Assembly: GCF_003515065.1 (NCBI RefSeq)
Contig: NZ_QXGH01000002.1
Span: forward strand, 1-41,907
DNA from: Nocardioides immobilis
GTDB lineage: Bacteria > Actinomycetota > Actinomycetes > Propionibacteriales > Nocardioidaceae
DNA length: 41,907 nt
Direction of reading: 5' to 3'
Position numbers and translations under genes: made by a program. The notes under the pieces are model-generated. The model was not told where the DNA came from and did not search any database. It was given only the letters and a program-made list of their open reading frames with translations. The first letter of the stretch is position 1. Each line of letters opens with the position of its first letter. This document shows, one piece after another, positions 31,225 through 39,588 of the stretch.

Positions 31225-32700
31225 ATGACCATGACTGACACGACTGCAGCCCTGAACCTTCCCGAGGCGGTCGCGAGACACCTTGACCACGCGTTCATCG
31301 GTGGACAGTGGGTCAAGCCCATGGGTTCTACGGCCCTCGAGGTCATCAACCCGGCCACCGAGGGCCCGGTCGCGTCCATCACCCTCGGGTCCCAGGCCGA
31401 TGTCGATGCCGCGGTGCGGGCTGCTCGCACGGCGTTTCCGGACTTCGCGGCGACCAGCGTTGAGGAGCGCGTGGCGCTGCTAGAACGGGTCATCACCATC
31501 TATGAGTCTCGGCTGGAAGACATCGCGGCGGCCGTGAGTCTGGAGATGGGGGCGCCGATCACCGTCGCCCGCGCCCGGCAGGCACCTGCGGGACTCGGTC
31601 ACCTCAAGAACACGCTGGTTGCCCTGAAGGAGTTTGAGTTTGAGCAGCAACTGGGCACGACGACCGTCCGGTACGAGCCGATTGGAGTCTGCGGCCTGAT
31701 TACGCCGTGGAACTGGCCGCTCAACCAGATGGCGCTGAAGGTGGGCCCCGCCTTGGCGGCAGGCTGCACCATGGTCGTCAAGCCGTCTGAGATTGCGCCG
31801 TTGAGCGGGATCATGTTCGCCGCCGTGCTGGAGGAGGCGGGGGTGCCGGCCGGCGTCTTCAATCTGGTGCAAGGCGATGGGCCGACGGTGGGGGCTGCGA
31901 TATCTGAGCACCCGGGCATCGACATGGTGTCGTTCACTGGCTCGGAGCGAGCGGGAGCCGATGTTGCACGCCGTGCGGCCGGGACCATCAAGCGAGTGGC
32001 TCAGGAAATGGGTGGCAAGTCGGCCAACATCATCTTGAAGGACGTCGACCTCGAGACCGTCCTCAAGAGGGACATTGCCAAGATGTTCGTGAACTCCGGC
32101 CAGTCGTGCAACGCTGGGACGCGGATCCTCGTGCCTAACGAGCTGATGGAGCAGGCGGCGGCGATCGCGAAGGAGTACGCGGAGGGACTGATCGTGGGGT
32201 CGCCGACCAATGAGTCGACCGAACTGGGCCCGCTCGTGTCGCAGGCGCAGTTCGACAAAGTTCAGGACCTCATCCAGTCGGGCATCGACCAAGGGGCAAC
32301 GCTCGTCACCGGCGGGACGGGACGGCCCGAGGGGCTCGAGCAGGGCTTCTATGCAAAGCCCACGGTTTTTGCAGATGCCACCAATGACATGCGCATCGCG
32401 CGTGAGGAGATCTTCGGCCCGGTGCTCACGCTGATCGGCTATGACAGCGAAGACGAGGCCGTGGAGATTGCGAACGACAGCCCTTATGGGCTTGCCGGCA
32501 TGGTCTCAGCTGCCGACCCCGATCGCGCGAAGGCGGTCGCGCGGCGGATGCGCACGGGCATGGTCCACATCAACGGCGCCTCAGCCAACCCACTCGCTCC
32601 CTTCGGCGGGTACAAGAGGTCGGGCAACGGTCGGGAGGCCGGGGCGCACGGAGTTCGCGAGTTTCTCGAGATCAAATCGATGTTCGGGGATGTGAGCTGA
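31225..32700 (+). CDS. NAD(P)-dependent aldehyde dehydrogenase
   Basis: A 491-residue aldehyde dehydrogenase. Motifs are PWNWPLNQMALKVGPALAAG (about 161-180), FTGSERAG, the base Glu261 in QEMGGKSAN, the nucleophile Cys295 in NSGQSCNAG, and the C-terminal FGGYKRSGNGREAG. It is distinct from the enzyme at 22838. The ATG follows GGAGCAGG. It heads a three-gene unit with a cupin (3 bp apart) and an FMN/F420-binding protein (overlapping). The aldehyde is unknown; in this island it could come from a ribose-, pyridine- or nitrile-derived compound. Confidence 0.94.
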   Translation: MTMTDTTAALNLPEAVARHLDHAFIGGQWVKPMGSTALEVINPATEGPVASITLGSQADVDAAVRAARTAFPDFAATSVEERVALLERVITIYESRLEDIAAAVSLEMGAPITVARARQAPAGLGHLKNTLVALKEFEFEQQLGTTTVRYEPIGVCGLITPWNWPLNQMALKVGPALAAGCTMVVKPSEIAPLSGIMFAAVLEEAGVPAGVFNLVQGDGPTVGAAISEHPGIDMVSFTGSERAGADVARRAAGTIKRVAQEMGGKSANIILKDVDLETVLKRDIAKMFVNSGQSCNAGTRILVPNELMEQAAAIAKEYAEGLIVGSPTNESTELGPLVSQAQFDKVQDLIQSGIDQGATLVTGGTGRPEGLEQGFYAKPTVFADATNDMRIAREEIFGPVLTLIGYDSEDEAVEIANDSPYGLAGMVSAADPDRAKAVARRMRTGMVHINGASANPLAPFGGYKRSGNGREAGAHGVREFLEIKSMFGDVS

Positions 32701-32703
32701 CAT

Positions 32704-33213
32704 ATGCAGGATCTCTCGACTGCTCCGGTCGATGACGGTCAGGATGATGGTTCGGGCGGCTACGACGCGTCTGCCCCGAATGCGCGCCGGTACCCACGAG
32801 TCATCGATCAGGCTGAAATCGACTCCCTCCCGCTTCTCACCTACAGTCCGGGCATCGAGAGCGTCGTGTTCTTGACCAGGGAACGCGATGATGCCCGGTA
32901 CTTCCGACACGGATACTGTTGGATCGAGGTAGATGCCACACCTTACGAGTGGTTCCCCGCGAATTTCGACGAGACGCAGTACTGCCTGGAAGGGGTTATC
33001 CGGGTTGACGCAGTCGACTCGGTAGGTGCAGAGGTGACTCTCGAGGCGGGGCCGGGTGAGCACCTTTTCTTGCCCGCGGGATACCACTATCGCTGGGTGC
33101 CGACCGAGATCAGAACGATGCTCTTTTGGACCAGTGGGCCGTCGCCACGCAAGGGCATGAGCGCACGGGATTACGGCGCCCAGCTGGTCGCGGCGCGAGG
33201 GGGAGTCTCGTGA
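32704..33213 (+). CDS. Cupin-domain protein
   Basis: A 169-residue single cupin. After a low-complexity acidic head (about 1-25) the barrel runs from about 50 to 145, with FDETQYCLEGVIRVD and GPGEHLFLPAGYHYRW as the two cupin motifs. The metal-binding histidines of motif 1 are not conserved, so a binding or isomerase role is as likely as a metal-dependent reaction. It resembles EutQ-like cupins. It starts 3 bp after the aldehyde dehydrogenase stop, and its TGA overlaps the GTG of the next gene. Confidence 0.8.
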   Translation: MQDLSTAPVDDGQDDGSGGYDASAPNARRYPRVIDQAEIDSLPLLTYSPGIESVVFLTRERDDARYFRHGYCWIEVDATPYEWFPANFDETQYCLEGVIRVDAVDSVGAEVTLEAGPGEHLFLPAGYHYRWVPTEIRTMLFWTSGPSPRKGMSARDYGAQLVAARGGVS

Positions 33214-33743
33214 CGGAAGACCGAATTCGGCACAACGTGTTCCCCAAAGCGAAACGGTGGGCGTATCTTCGTCAAGCGAAGACGATGCGCGTCGCGTCCT
33301 TGAATAAGGACGGCTCGATCTACCTCTCGCCTATCTGGTATGCGGTTACCGGCGAACGCCTGATTATGGTGGTGGACTCAAGCCGCCATGGTGACAACTT
33401 CAAAGCGGGCCGAGCGTTCTCGGCGGTCGTTGACCAGGGCGATGACTACAGGTCCCTCAGCGGCCTGACGATAGTCGGCGAGGCCAAAGAAGTGACGGAC
33501 CCGGCGATCGTTAGCGTGATGCCTGATCTCCTGTTCGAAAAGTACTTCTACGTCGGACACCCGCATGCGGAGTCCTATTTCGAGTTCGGCGAATGGTCAG
33601 GTCGACGCTACTTCGAGCTCGTTCCCACGAAGATGGTCGGCTGGGACTCCCGAGAGAACACCCATGCCCAGGGTAGGGAGCGGCACACCTTCCCACGCCA
33701 GCTAGCCAGTAGGCTCTACGAACGGGGCGGCGAGCGCGGGTAA
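33210..33743 (+). CDS. Pyridoxamine-oxidase-like split-barrel protein (FMN or F420 binding)
   Basis: A 177-residue protein of the PNPOx-like/FDOR superfamily. MRVASLNKDGSIYLSPIWYA (about 29-48) is the typical first hairpin, where substrate and cofactor bind. SSRHGDNFKAGRAFSAVVDQ follows. Such proteins reduce or oxidise small molecules with FMN or F420, or only bind a cofactor. The GTG at 33210 overlaps the cupin stop (GTGA). The neighbouring NADPH:F420-reductase-like gene at 34985 makes F420 chemistry attractive, but the sequence does not settle the cofactor. Confidence 0.82.
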   Translation: MTEDRIRHNVFPKAKRWAYLRQAKTMRVASLNKDGSIYLSPIWYAVTGERLIMVVDSSRHGDNFKAGRAFSAVVDQGDDYRSLSGLTIVGEAKEVTDPAIVSVMPDLLFEKYFYVGHPHAESYFEFGEWSGRRYFELVPTKMVGWDSRENTHAQGRERHTFPRQLASRLYERGGERG

Positions 33744-33787
33744 ACCTCCGTAGACCCCTTCGGTTCAACCGCCCTCACATAGGATCG

Positions 33788-33802
33788 ACCTGTCAGTCAG
33801 GT
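33788..33802 (+). promoter_or_regulatory. Short palindrome upstream of the LacI-family gene
   Basis: ACCTG-TCAGT-CAGGT, a perfect 5-bp inverted repeat 42 bp before the regulator start. It could be an operator or part of a terminator for the gene ending at 33743. It does not resemble the TTTC-type sites of the divergent regions. Confidence 0.35.
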
Positions 33803-33843
33803 TGAAGACTCGGGACCCCTTTTCAGTGAGCAGGTGAGCTGGC

Positions 33844-34923
33844 ATGAGCCCGTCACGAGGCGAGGACTCTCAAGAGAGGGAGACGTCGCGACGCCCGACA
33901 ATGAAGGACGTCGCGCGGCAGGCTGGCGTCTCGCTCAGCACTGTCAGTTACGTGGTGAACGACAGCGGGCCGGTTGCAGGCGCTCGTCGAGCCCGAGTAC
34001 TGGACGCCGTACGTCTGCTGGGGTACACGCCGAACGAGTCCGCGCGCAGGCTGCGCAACAAGTCAACAGCCACCATCGGTCTCATCGTGCCCGATCTCAG
34101 CAACCAGTTCTTCGCACTGGTCGCTGAGGGGGTCGAGCAGGCCGCGGCCGAGCAAGAGGCACTCGTTGTCCTGTGTGCCCCAGAGGCGATTGACCGGCCG
34201 ACGCAGTATTACGCGCGACTCCTTCGCAGCCAGAGGCTGGATGGATTGATCTATCTACCTGGCGGCGAGGGGATGACCTTGAGCTTGGCTCTCGAGCTCG
34301 CTGAGGCTGGCCCGGTGGTCATGGTCGATGAGCGGATCCGCGGGTTCGAGGTGCCTAGTGTGGTTGCTGACAGCCGAGGCGGAGCGCGCGCGGCCGCTGA
34401 ACATGTACTCGCCCTCGGGCACACGCGCGTCGCCATCATCGGTGGGCCTGAGGCTCTGTGGACCTCTGAACAGCGGATGTTTGGGTTCCAGGAGGCGCTT
34501 GCTGGCTACAAGGTCCCTCTCCACAGCGTCACGGTGCGAGTTGGCGATCACAGGATCGATTCGGGAGCGTCGATCGCCTCCGAGCTGCTGCAGGGACCAG
34601 CCTCGGCCCGACCCACGGCGTTCATCTGCGCCAACGACCTCATGGCGCTGGGTGTGCTCAAGCACTGCCGGGCCCTTGGCCTCGCAGTACCTGGGGACGT
34701 CAGCATTGTCGGCTTTGACGACATTCCAATCGCCGAGCTCGTGACCCCAGGGCTGACGACCGTGAGTCAGCCTGCGCGCACGATGGGCCAGCTGGCGGCG
34801 GACACCCTGTTCAGGCTGCTTGACGGCGGTGAATGCGCGGACGTCAGTTCCCCACTCCCGACGACGCTCGTCGTCCGCGACTCGGTGGCGGCACCGGATA
34901 CCTGTGCCACGCGAACGCATTAA
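33844..34923 (+). CDS. LacI-family transcriptional regulator
   Basis: A 359-residue LacI/GalR-type repressor. After an unusual 18-residue Ser/Glu/Arg-rich head comes the helix-turn-helix MKDVARQAGVSLSTVSYVVN (about 19-38) and the hinge RRLRNKSTATIGLIVPDLSN. A periplasmic-binding-protein-like effector domain follows, with FICANDLMALGVL and VGFDDIPIAELVTPGLTTV. AGGTGAG precedes the ATG. It sits in the middle of the island. Related palindromic sites in the psuG/ALDH and F420-reductase/nadV divergent regions are its likely targets, and its effector is probably a metabolite of the pathway. Confidence 0.92.
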   Translation: MSPSRGEDSQERETSRRPTMKDVARQAGVSLSTVSYVVNDSGPVAGARRARVLDAVRLLGYTPNESARRLRNKSTATIGLIVPDLSNQFFALVAEGVEQAAAEQEALVVLCAPEAIDRPTQYYARLLRSQRLDGLIYLPGGEGMTLSLALELAEAGPVVMVDERIRGFEVPSVVADSRGGARAAAEHVLALGHTRVAIIGGPEALWTSEQRMFGFQEALAGYKVPLHSVTVRVGDHRIDSGASIASELLQGPASARPTAFICANDLMALGVLKHCRALGLAVPGDVSIVGFDDIPIAELVTPGLTTVSQPARTMGQLAADTLFRLLDGGECADVSSPLPTTLVVRDSVAAPDTCATRTH

Positions 34924-34958
34924 GGGTGGGCGGCCCGGACGAGATTCATCGATAGCTG

Positions 34959-34982
34959 GCGCCCGACGCCGGTGTCGGGCGC
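34959..34982. terminator. Bidirectional hairpin between convergent genes
   Basis: GCGCCCGAC (34959-34967) pairs perfectly with GTCGGGCGC (34974-34982) across a 6-nt loop. It lies between the LacI-family gene and the convergent F420-reductase-like gene. Confidence 0.75.
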
Positions 34983-34984
34983 AC

Positions 34985-35659
34985 TCAGTGCGACCCGTCG
35001 ATCCCGGAGATACGGACACCGCTCTGGGTCTTGTATCTCTTGTTGATGGAGATCAACACTGCGGTCCACGGTTCTAACTGACGTGCCATCCGCAACGGGC
35101 CGGCATCGATGCCTCGGCGTCCGGTGACGCTCCGGGCGAGCTCCTGGACCACCGACTTGGCCTCCTCGTGGTCGCCGCACACTAAGACGTCCTCATGGTG
35201 CAGGGAAGGCCGGTCGGACCAGAGAGCCGAGGCAGAGACGTGGTGAAACGCGCCCACGACCTGGGACTCCGGAGCGAGGACGGCAGCGGCTTCGGCCGCG
35301 GATCCGTGGTCCACCCCGAGGGCGTAGGGACCAGAGCGGTCAAAGGCCAGCGGGTTGACACACGAGATCACGATCTTGCCGGCAAGCGCCTTAGTCAGGC
35401 ATCCAACGATCTCATCGTGCCCCGCAAAGGGGATGGCGAGGAGGACCAAGTCGGCGGCGGCTGCGACATCCGAGTTCGTGCCCCCCTGCGCGCGGGGGGC
35501 TGCCGGGCTTTTCGCGTTGATTTCTGCAGCTGCCGCTTCCGCACGGTCCGGTGAGCGCGAGCCAAGCAGGACGTGGTGGCCGTGCTGGGCGAACCGCAGC
35601 CCCAGGCCCTTGCCTTGCGGGCCGGTACCGCCGATGACTGCGATGGTTTGCAAAGCCAC
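34985..35659 (-). CDS. NADPH:F420 reductase-like protein
   Basis: A 224-residue Rossmann protein. The nucleotide loop GGTGPQGKGLGLRFAQHGHHV (first 30 residues) followed by SRSPDRAEAAAAEI (Arg contacts for NADPH), LAIPFAGHDEI, VSCVNPLAFD and VGAFHHVSA match F420-dependent NADP oxidoreductases. The enzyme passes hydride between NADPH and F420. I chose the GTG at 35659 because GAGGAG lies four bases before it. It is divergent from nadV and convergent with the LacI gene. It could supply reduced F420 to the split-barrel protein at 33210. Confidence 0.85.
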   Translation of the reverse strand: MALQTIAVIGGTGPQGKGLGLRFAQHGHHVLLGSRSPDRAEAAAAEINAKSPAAPRAQGGTNSDVAAAADLVLLAIPFAGHDEIVGCLTKALAGKIVISCVNPLAFDRSGPYALGVDHGSAAEAAAVLAPESQVVGAFHHVSASALWSDRPSLHHEDVLVCGDHEEAKSVVQELARSVTGRRGIDAGPLRMARQLEPWTAVLISINKRYKTQSGVRISGIDGSH

Positions 35660-35767
35660 GTGTCTCCTCAACTAAGGGTGGGTCGTGGACGGCATCCACC
35701 TCGACTCCAAGACAGGGGTGCGAAGAACTGCCACGCTGTCGTGACGTGTCGTCCCACCTCGACACGT

Positions 35768-35788
35768 AACATACTAGAAACCTTTCCA
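35768..35788 (-). promoter_or_regulatory. Operator-like site C for the LacI regulator
   Basis: AACATACTAGAAA (35768-35780), identical in reverse to site A, runs into TAGAAACCTTTCCA (35775-35788). That is a LacI-type palindrome with TAGAAA facing TTTCCA. It lies about 110 bp before the leftward F420-reductase-like gene. Confidence 0.65.
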
Positions 35789-35834
35789 TTCCTCTTCCCA
35801 GGGCTCTAGAACTTGTGTAGTTTGGCGCCACCTC

Positions 35835-35844
35835 GAATCGTTTC
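35835..35844 (+). promoter_or_regulatory. Operator-like site D for the LacI regulator
   Basis: GAATCGTTTC, one mismatch from the palindrome GAAACGATTTC-type core, followed by TAT. It lies 16 bp before the nadV ATG and next to its ribosome-binding site, where a repressor would block expression. It parallels site B. Confidence 0.5.
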
Positions 35845-35860
35845 TATCCAGGAGTGAGCG

Positions 35861-37333
35861 ATGAGCAAGTTCGACTTCCACAACATCATCACCAACACCG
35901 ACAGCTACAAGAACTGCCACTACGCCTTGTACCCGCCGGGCACCGAGTACGTGTCGGCCTACATCGAGGCTCGTGGCGGAGAGATCCCCGCGGGGATGTT
36001 CGTGGGCCTGCAGGCGTTCCTTCGGGAGTACCTCTCGCAGCCGGTCACCCTCGAGCACATCAACGAGGCGGAGTTCATCGCCCGCGAGCAGGGGATGCAC
36101 TTCAACCGCGACATCTGGATGGGCATCCTGCAGGACCACGACGGCTACCTGCCGTTGGAGATCGAGGCGGTGCCGGAGGGCACGGTGCTTCCGATTCGGA
36201 ACGTGCTACTACAAGTCGTCAACACTGACCCGAAGTATCACTGGGTCACTACTTTCATCGAGACCGCACTGATCCGCGCCATCTGGTACCCGATGACCGT
36301 CGGTACGGTCGCCTGGCGGGCCAAGCAGCAGATTCGGGACGTCGCCGAGGCAACCTCAGACTCCGATGGTCTGGCGCGTCGGGTCCTCCACGACTACGGC
36401 GCACGTGGAGTCAGCTCTCTCGAGTCGGCCGCGCTCGGTGGGCTGGCCAGTCTGGTCAGTTTCAGTCAGTCCGACACCATCTCAGGGATCGTGGCGGCGA
36501 AGCGCTACTACAACGCCGGCTACACGAGCAGTTCTGGGCCCAACACGGAGCACGCCGTCCTGTCGTCGTGGGGTCGCGAGAACGAGGCCGAGGCTATTAA
36601 GAACATGCTGGACACGTACCGACACGTCGGCGTCGCCATCGTGCTGACGGATACCTACAACCACGAGCACGCCGTGAAGAACATCATCGGCGGAGAGCTC
36701 AAGGAGACGGTCGAGAACTTCCCTGGACTGGTGGGCATCCGGCCGGACTCGGGCGACCCTGTACAGGTCACGGCTGACACGGCTGAGTGGCTGATGGATT
36801 CCTTCGGGTACACGGTCAACTCGAAGGGCTTCAAGGTCCTGCCGAGTTGCGTGAAGGTCGTCCAGGGCGATGGCGTGACCCGGCACTCGTTCCCGCAGAT
36901 CCTCATGGAACTCGAACGACGCGGGCTTGCCATCGACAACGCTGTCTACGGGATGGGCGGTGGCCTACTCCAGCACGTCAACCGGGACACGATGGCCTTC
37001 GGGATGAAGGTCAACGCCGTATGTGTGAACGGAGAGTGGCGGGACGTGTCGAAGGCGCCATCTGGTGACGGTGTGAAGCACTCAAAGGGTGGCCGCCTAG
37101 CGCTTGTCAAGGACGGCGACGACTACCGGACGGTTCGCCGAGACTCTGTGCCTGCAGAGCAAAACCTTCTTCAGCCCGTCTTCCGCAACGGGAAACTGCT
37201 GAAGATGTGGGAGTTCGACGAGCTGATCGCCAACAGTGAGAAGGAGGTGCCGGAGTCCTACTACGTCGACGCGGTCGCCGAGATCAGGGCCGCACGGCAG
37301 GTGGACGCGGCCACGCGCGGCGTCAATGCATAG
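35861..37333 (+). CDS. nadV: Nicotinamide phosphoribosyltransferase
   Basis: A 490-residue NAMPT/NadV enzyme that joins nicotinamide to PRPP, giving NMN and pyrophosphate. Key residues line up with human NAMPT: Asp178 in HDYGARGVSS (human Asp219, which favours nicotinamide over nicotinate), His231 in NTEHAVLSSWG (human His247, phosphorylated) and Arg294 in GIRPDSGDP (human Arg311). VQGDGV and MGGGLLQHVNRD are also typical. The length is normal. CAGGAGTGA precedes the ATG. It is the first gene of a rightward series and its PRPP could come from prs in the same island. Confidence 0.95.
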   Translation: MSKFDFHNIITNTDSYKNCHYALYPPGTEYVSAYIEARGGEIPAGMFVGLQAFLREYLSQPVTLEHINEAEFIAREQGMHFNRDIWMGILQDHDGYLPLEIEAVPEGTVLPIRNVLLQVVNTDPKYHWVTTFIETALIRAIWYPMTVGTVAWRAKQQIRDVAEATSDSDGLARRVLHDYGARGVSSLESAALGGLASLVSFSQSDTISGIVAAKRYYNAGYTSSSGPNTEHAVLSSWGRENEAEAIKNMLDTYRHVGVAIVLTDTYNHEHAVKNIIGGELKETVENFPGLVGIRPDSGDPVQVTADTAEWLMDSFGYTVNSKGFKVLPSCVKVVQGDGVTRHSFPQILMELERRGLAIDNAVYGMGGGLLQHVNRDTMAFGMKVNAVCVNGEWRDVSKAPSGDGVKHSKGGRLALVKDGDDYRTVRRDSVPAEQNLLQPVFRNGKLLKMWEFDELIANSEKEVPESYYVDAVAEIRAARQVDAATRGVNA

Positions 37334-37395
37334 CAGGCACAGGCACCCGAATGGCGGAACCTCGACACGACCCCGCAGCTAGAAATGAGTGTTTA

Positions 37396-38409
37396 ATGAC
37401 TTCCTTCAACCTGGATACCCAGATTGCGTCCATCCCCGAGATCGTCGGCAAGACGATCGCGGATCTCGACGTCCCAGCTCTCGACGCTGGCCATCCCGTC
37501 AGCTTTGTCGGGGTAGGCACCTCGCTCCATGCAGCCCGGATCGCCTCGGACTGGGTCACGACGCTGAGCAACGGCGCAGTCCGCAGTCGTGCGGTAGATG
37601 CTCATGACTATGGGACTTGGTCGACGATACTGCCGAATGAGCAGTCGGTCGTCATCAGTCACCGAGGGACGAAGACCTTCCCTCATGCGTCCCTCGCGAG
37701 GGCGCGGGGGGCAGGAGCGAGGACCCTGGCAGTAGTCGGGGAGGCGGCTCCTGAGCAGGCCGCCGATTTCACGGTCCGCGCATGCCCGGACGAGACGGCC
37801 GGCACATTCACGGTCTCGTATCTCAGCTCTCTGGCGATTCTGGCAAAGCTCGCCGTTTCCCTCGACACGACGTCGGGAGGTGAGTTCGCCGCTGCTCTGG
37901 AGGAACTGCCAGGAGCCCTGGAGAAGACATTGAGCATGGGGGATCCCGTTGGGGTTGCATCTCATGTCGCCGATCTCGAAGCCCTTCTGATCGTCGGGTT
38001 CGGCATCGATCTCGCCACGGCGCAGGAGGCCGCCCTGAAGATCAAGGAGGGCGCTTGGATGTGGACCGAGGGTATGTCGCCGGAGTTCGCTCTCCACGGC
38101 ACGCCGGCGAGCTACCACCGGGGGATTGCTGGGATCCTGATCGATCCTCCGCACGACGACGGCGGACGGATGAACAGGCTCGGCGAGGTCCTGGAGGACT
38201 TGGGGATGATCACGATCCGGGTGATGCGCGACGAGGACTCGAGCGGCCTGGGATTCGTTACACCCCATCCGCTCCTCCAGCCGATGTGCAGCATCCTCCC
38301 CCTGCAACGCCTGACGGCCGAGCTTGCAAGGAAGCGCGGGACCGATCCCGACACGATGCATGGCGGCCGCGAGCCTTGGCGGACCGTCATGACCGGTATC
38401 CGCCTGTGA
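37396..38409 (+). CDS. SIS-domain sugar-phosphate isomerase-like protein
   Basis: A 337-residue protein with two SIS domains (about 30-150 and 185-320), like the isomerase half of GlmS or AgaS-type deaminases. VGVGTSLHAARIASDWV, SHRGTKTF (the SxxGxT phosphate-sugar loop) and LDLATAQEAALKIKEGAWMW-like text with EGMSPEFALHG are the marks. There is no glutaminase domain. Starts at 37351 and 37396 are both open. I prefer 37396 because family members begin close to MTSFNLDTQIASIP. Its substrate, perhaps an aminated or phosphorylated sugar, is not readable. Confidence 0.82.
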   Translation: MTSFNLDTQIASIPEIVGKTIADLDVPALDAGHPVSFVGVGTSLHAARIASDWVTTLSNGAVRSRAVDAHDYGTWSTILPNEQSVVISHRGTKTFPHASLARARGAGARTLAVVGEAAPEQAADFTVRACPDETAGTFTVSYLSSLAILAKLAVSLDTTSGGEFAAALEELPGALEKTLSMGDPVGVASHVADLEALLIVGFGIDLATAQEAALKIKEGAWMWTEGMSPEFALHGTPASYHRGIAGILIDPPHDDGGRMNRLGEVLEDLGMITIRVMRDEDSSGLGFVTPHPLLQPMCSILPLQRLTAELARKRGTDPDTMHGGREPWRTVMTGIRL

Positions 38410-38425
38410 GGACGGACGCGCCGAC

Positions 38426-39448
38426 GTGACAAATGCGCTCACCGTCGCCGTCGTCCAGTCCGCGGGAGTGCCGTTTGAGCCTGACGCATCGCTCGAGACC
38501 GCACGGCGACTTGCCGAGCAGGCGGCTCATGACGGTTCCAAATTGACGCTCTTCCCTGAAGCGTTTCTCGGCGGGTACCCCAGGGGCATGACCTTCGGTG
38601 CCACGGTTGGTCGCCGTAGCGCCGAGGGTCGCGAGTGGTACCGCCGGTACCACGGAGCGGCCGTCGAGTTGGACGGGCCTCAGGTCGCTGAACTGCAACG
38701 CATCTCGAGCGACACCGACATGACACTGTTAATGGGCGTCATTGAACGGTCGGGAGGGACTCTCTACTGCACTGCTCTTGTCATCGACCCGGGCGACGGG
38801 CTGATCGGATGGCGACGGAAGCTCCTTCCGACGGCAGCCGAACGTGTGGTGTGGGGGCAGGGCGACCTGTCCCTCCCGCCGGTGGTGCGGACGCGACACG
38901 GGCAGGTCGGAGTCGCCATCTGCTGGGAAAACTACATGCCGTTGCTGCGCACCTACATGTACAGCCAGGGCGTTCGCATCTGGTGCGCACCAACAGCAGA
39001 CGATCGAGATGGTTGGGAGGCCACGATGAGGCACATCGCCCTGGAAGGGCGGTGCTTCGTCCTGAGTTCCAACCAGTTCAGCAAGAGGAGCGACTACCCC
39101 CCGGACTACCCCTTGGACGTGCCGTCGGACGAGGTTCTCACCACTGGGGGCAGCATGATCGTCGATCCGCTCGGCAACGTGTTGGCCGGCCCCGAGCGTT
39201 CAGGGGAAGCCGTACTAACCGCGACCCTGGACTTCGACGAAATCGCTCGTAGCCAACTCGACTTCGACGTCGTCGGTCACTACTCACGAGGAGACCTCTT
39301 TACTTTGAAGGTGTCAACGGCATCGAGCGATCTCGTCGAGCAAGACGATGTGCATGCCAGACAAGGACGGCCCAAGGTTGCCCGCTCGGCGACAGCCGCT
39401 CGCAGTCAAACCAGGTCTGAGCAACACCCTTGCACACGTGGCGACTAG
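38426..39448 (+). CDS. Nitrilase (branch 1 carbon-nitrogen hydrolase)
   Basis: A 340-residue nitrilase hydrolysing R-CN to the acid and ammonia. The catalytic triad is Glu45 (FPEAFLGGYP), Lys132 (WRRKLLPTAAERVVWGQGD) and Cys166 (VAICWENYMPLLR). CWENYMP and the RKLxPTxxER block are marks of true nitrilases and not of amidases in the superfamily. It starts 16 bp after the SIS gene with a GTG. The tail beyond about 310 is polar and probably disordered. The substrate is unknown. A pyridine nitrile would fit the nadV context, and an aldoxime-derived nitrile is another option. Confidence 0.93.
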   Translation: MTNALTVAVVQSAGVPFEPDASLETARRLAEQAAHDGSKLTLFPEAFLGGYPRGMTFGATVGRRSAEGREWYRRYHGAAVELDGPQVAELQRISSDTDMTLLMGVIERSGGTLYCTALVIDPGDGLIGWRRKLLPTAAERVVWGQGDLSLPPVVRTRHGQVGVAICWENYMPLLRTYMYSQGVRIWCAPTADDRDGWEATMRHIALEGRCFVLSSNQFSKRSDYPPDYPLDVPSDEVLTTGGSMIVDPLGNVLAGPERSGEAVLTATLDFDEIARSQLDFDVVGHYSRGDLFTLKVSTASSDLVEQDDVHARQGRPKVARSATAARSQTRSEQHPCTRGD

Positions 39449-39588
39449 GGCACGGCGCGCGTCTTCGCGATACCAACGAATCGCCCTTGTCCCAACCGAG
39501 CGCGGCGCCTGACACCTTCGCGCTCAAGACGTCGCAGCTTTCAAGCCAGCAAGACAACATTCCACCCAGAGATAAGAAGGTGTCGAAA

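Noticed and set aside
29141..37333. Phage-type NAD-reconstitution (anti-defence) operon because of prs and nadV
   Set aside because: The two genes are 5 kb apart in separate transcripts, no phage genes are near, and the rest of the island is metabolic with a LacI regulator.
39430..39588. Longer N terminus for the DUF1097 protein
   Set aside because: The 53 extra codons are polar and unlike a membrane protein start, while AGAAGG is well placed before the ATG at 39589.
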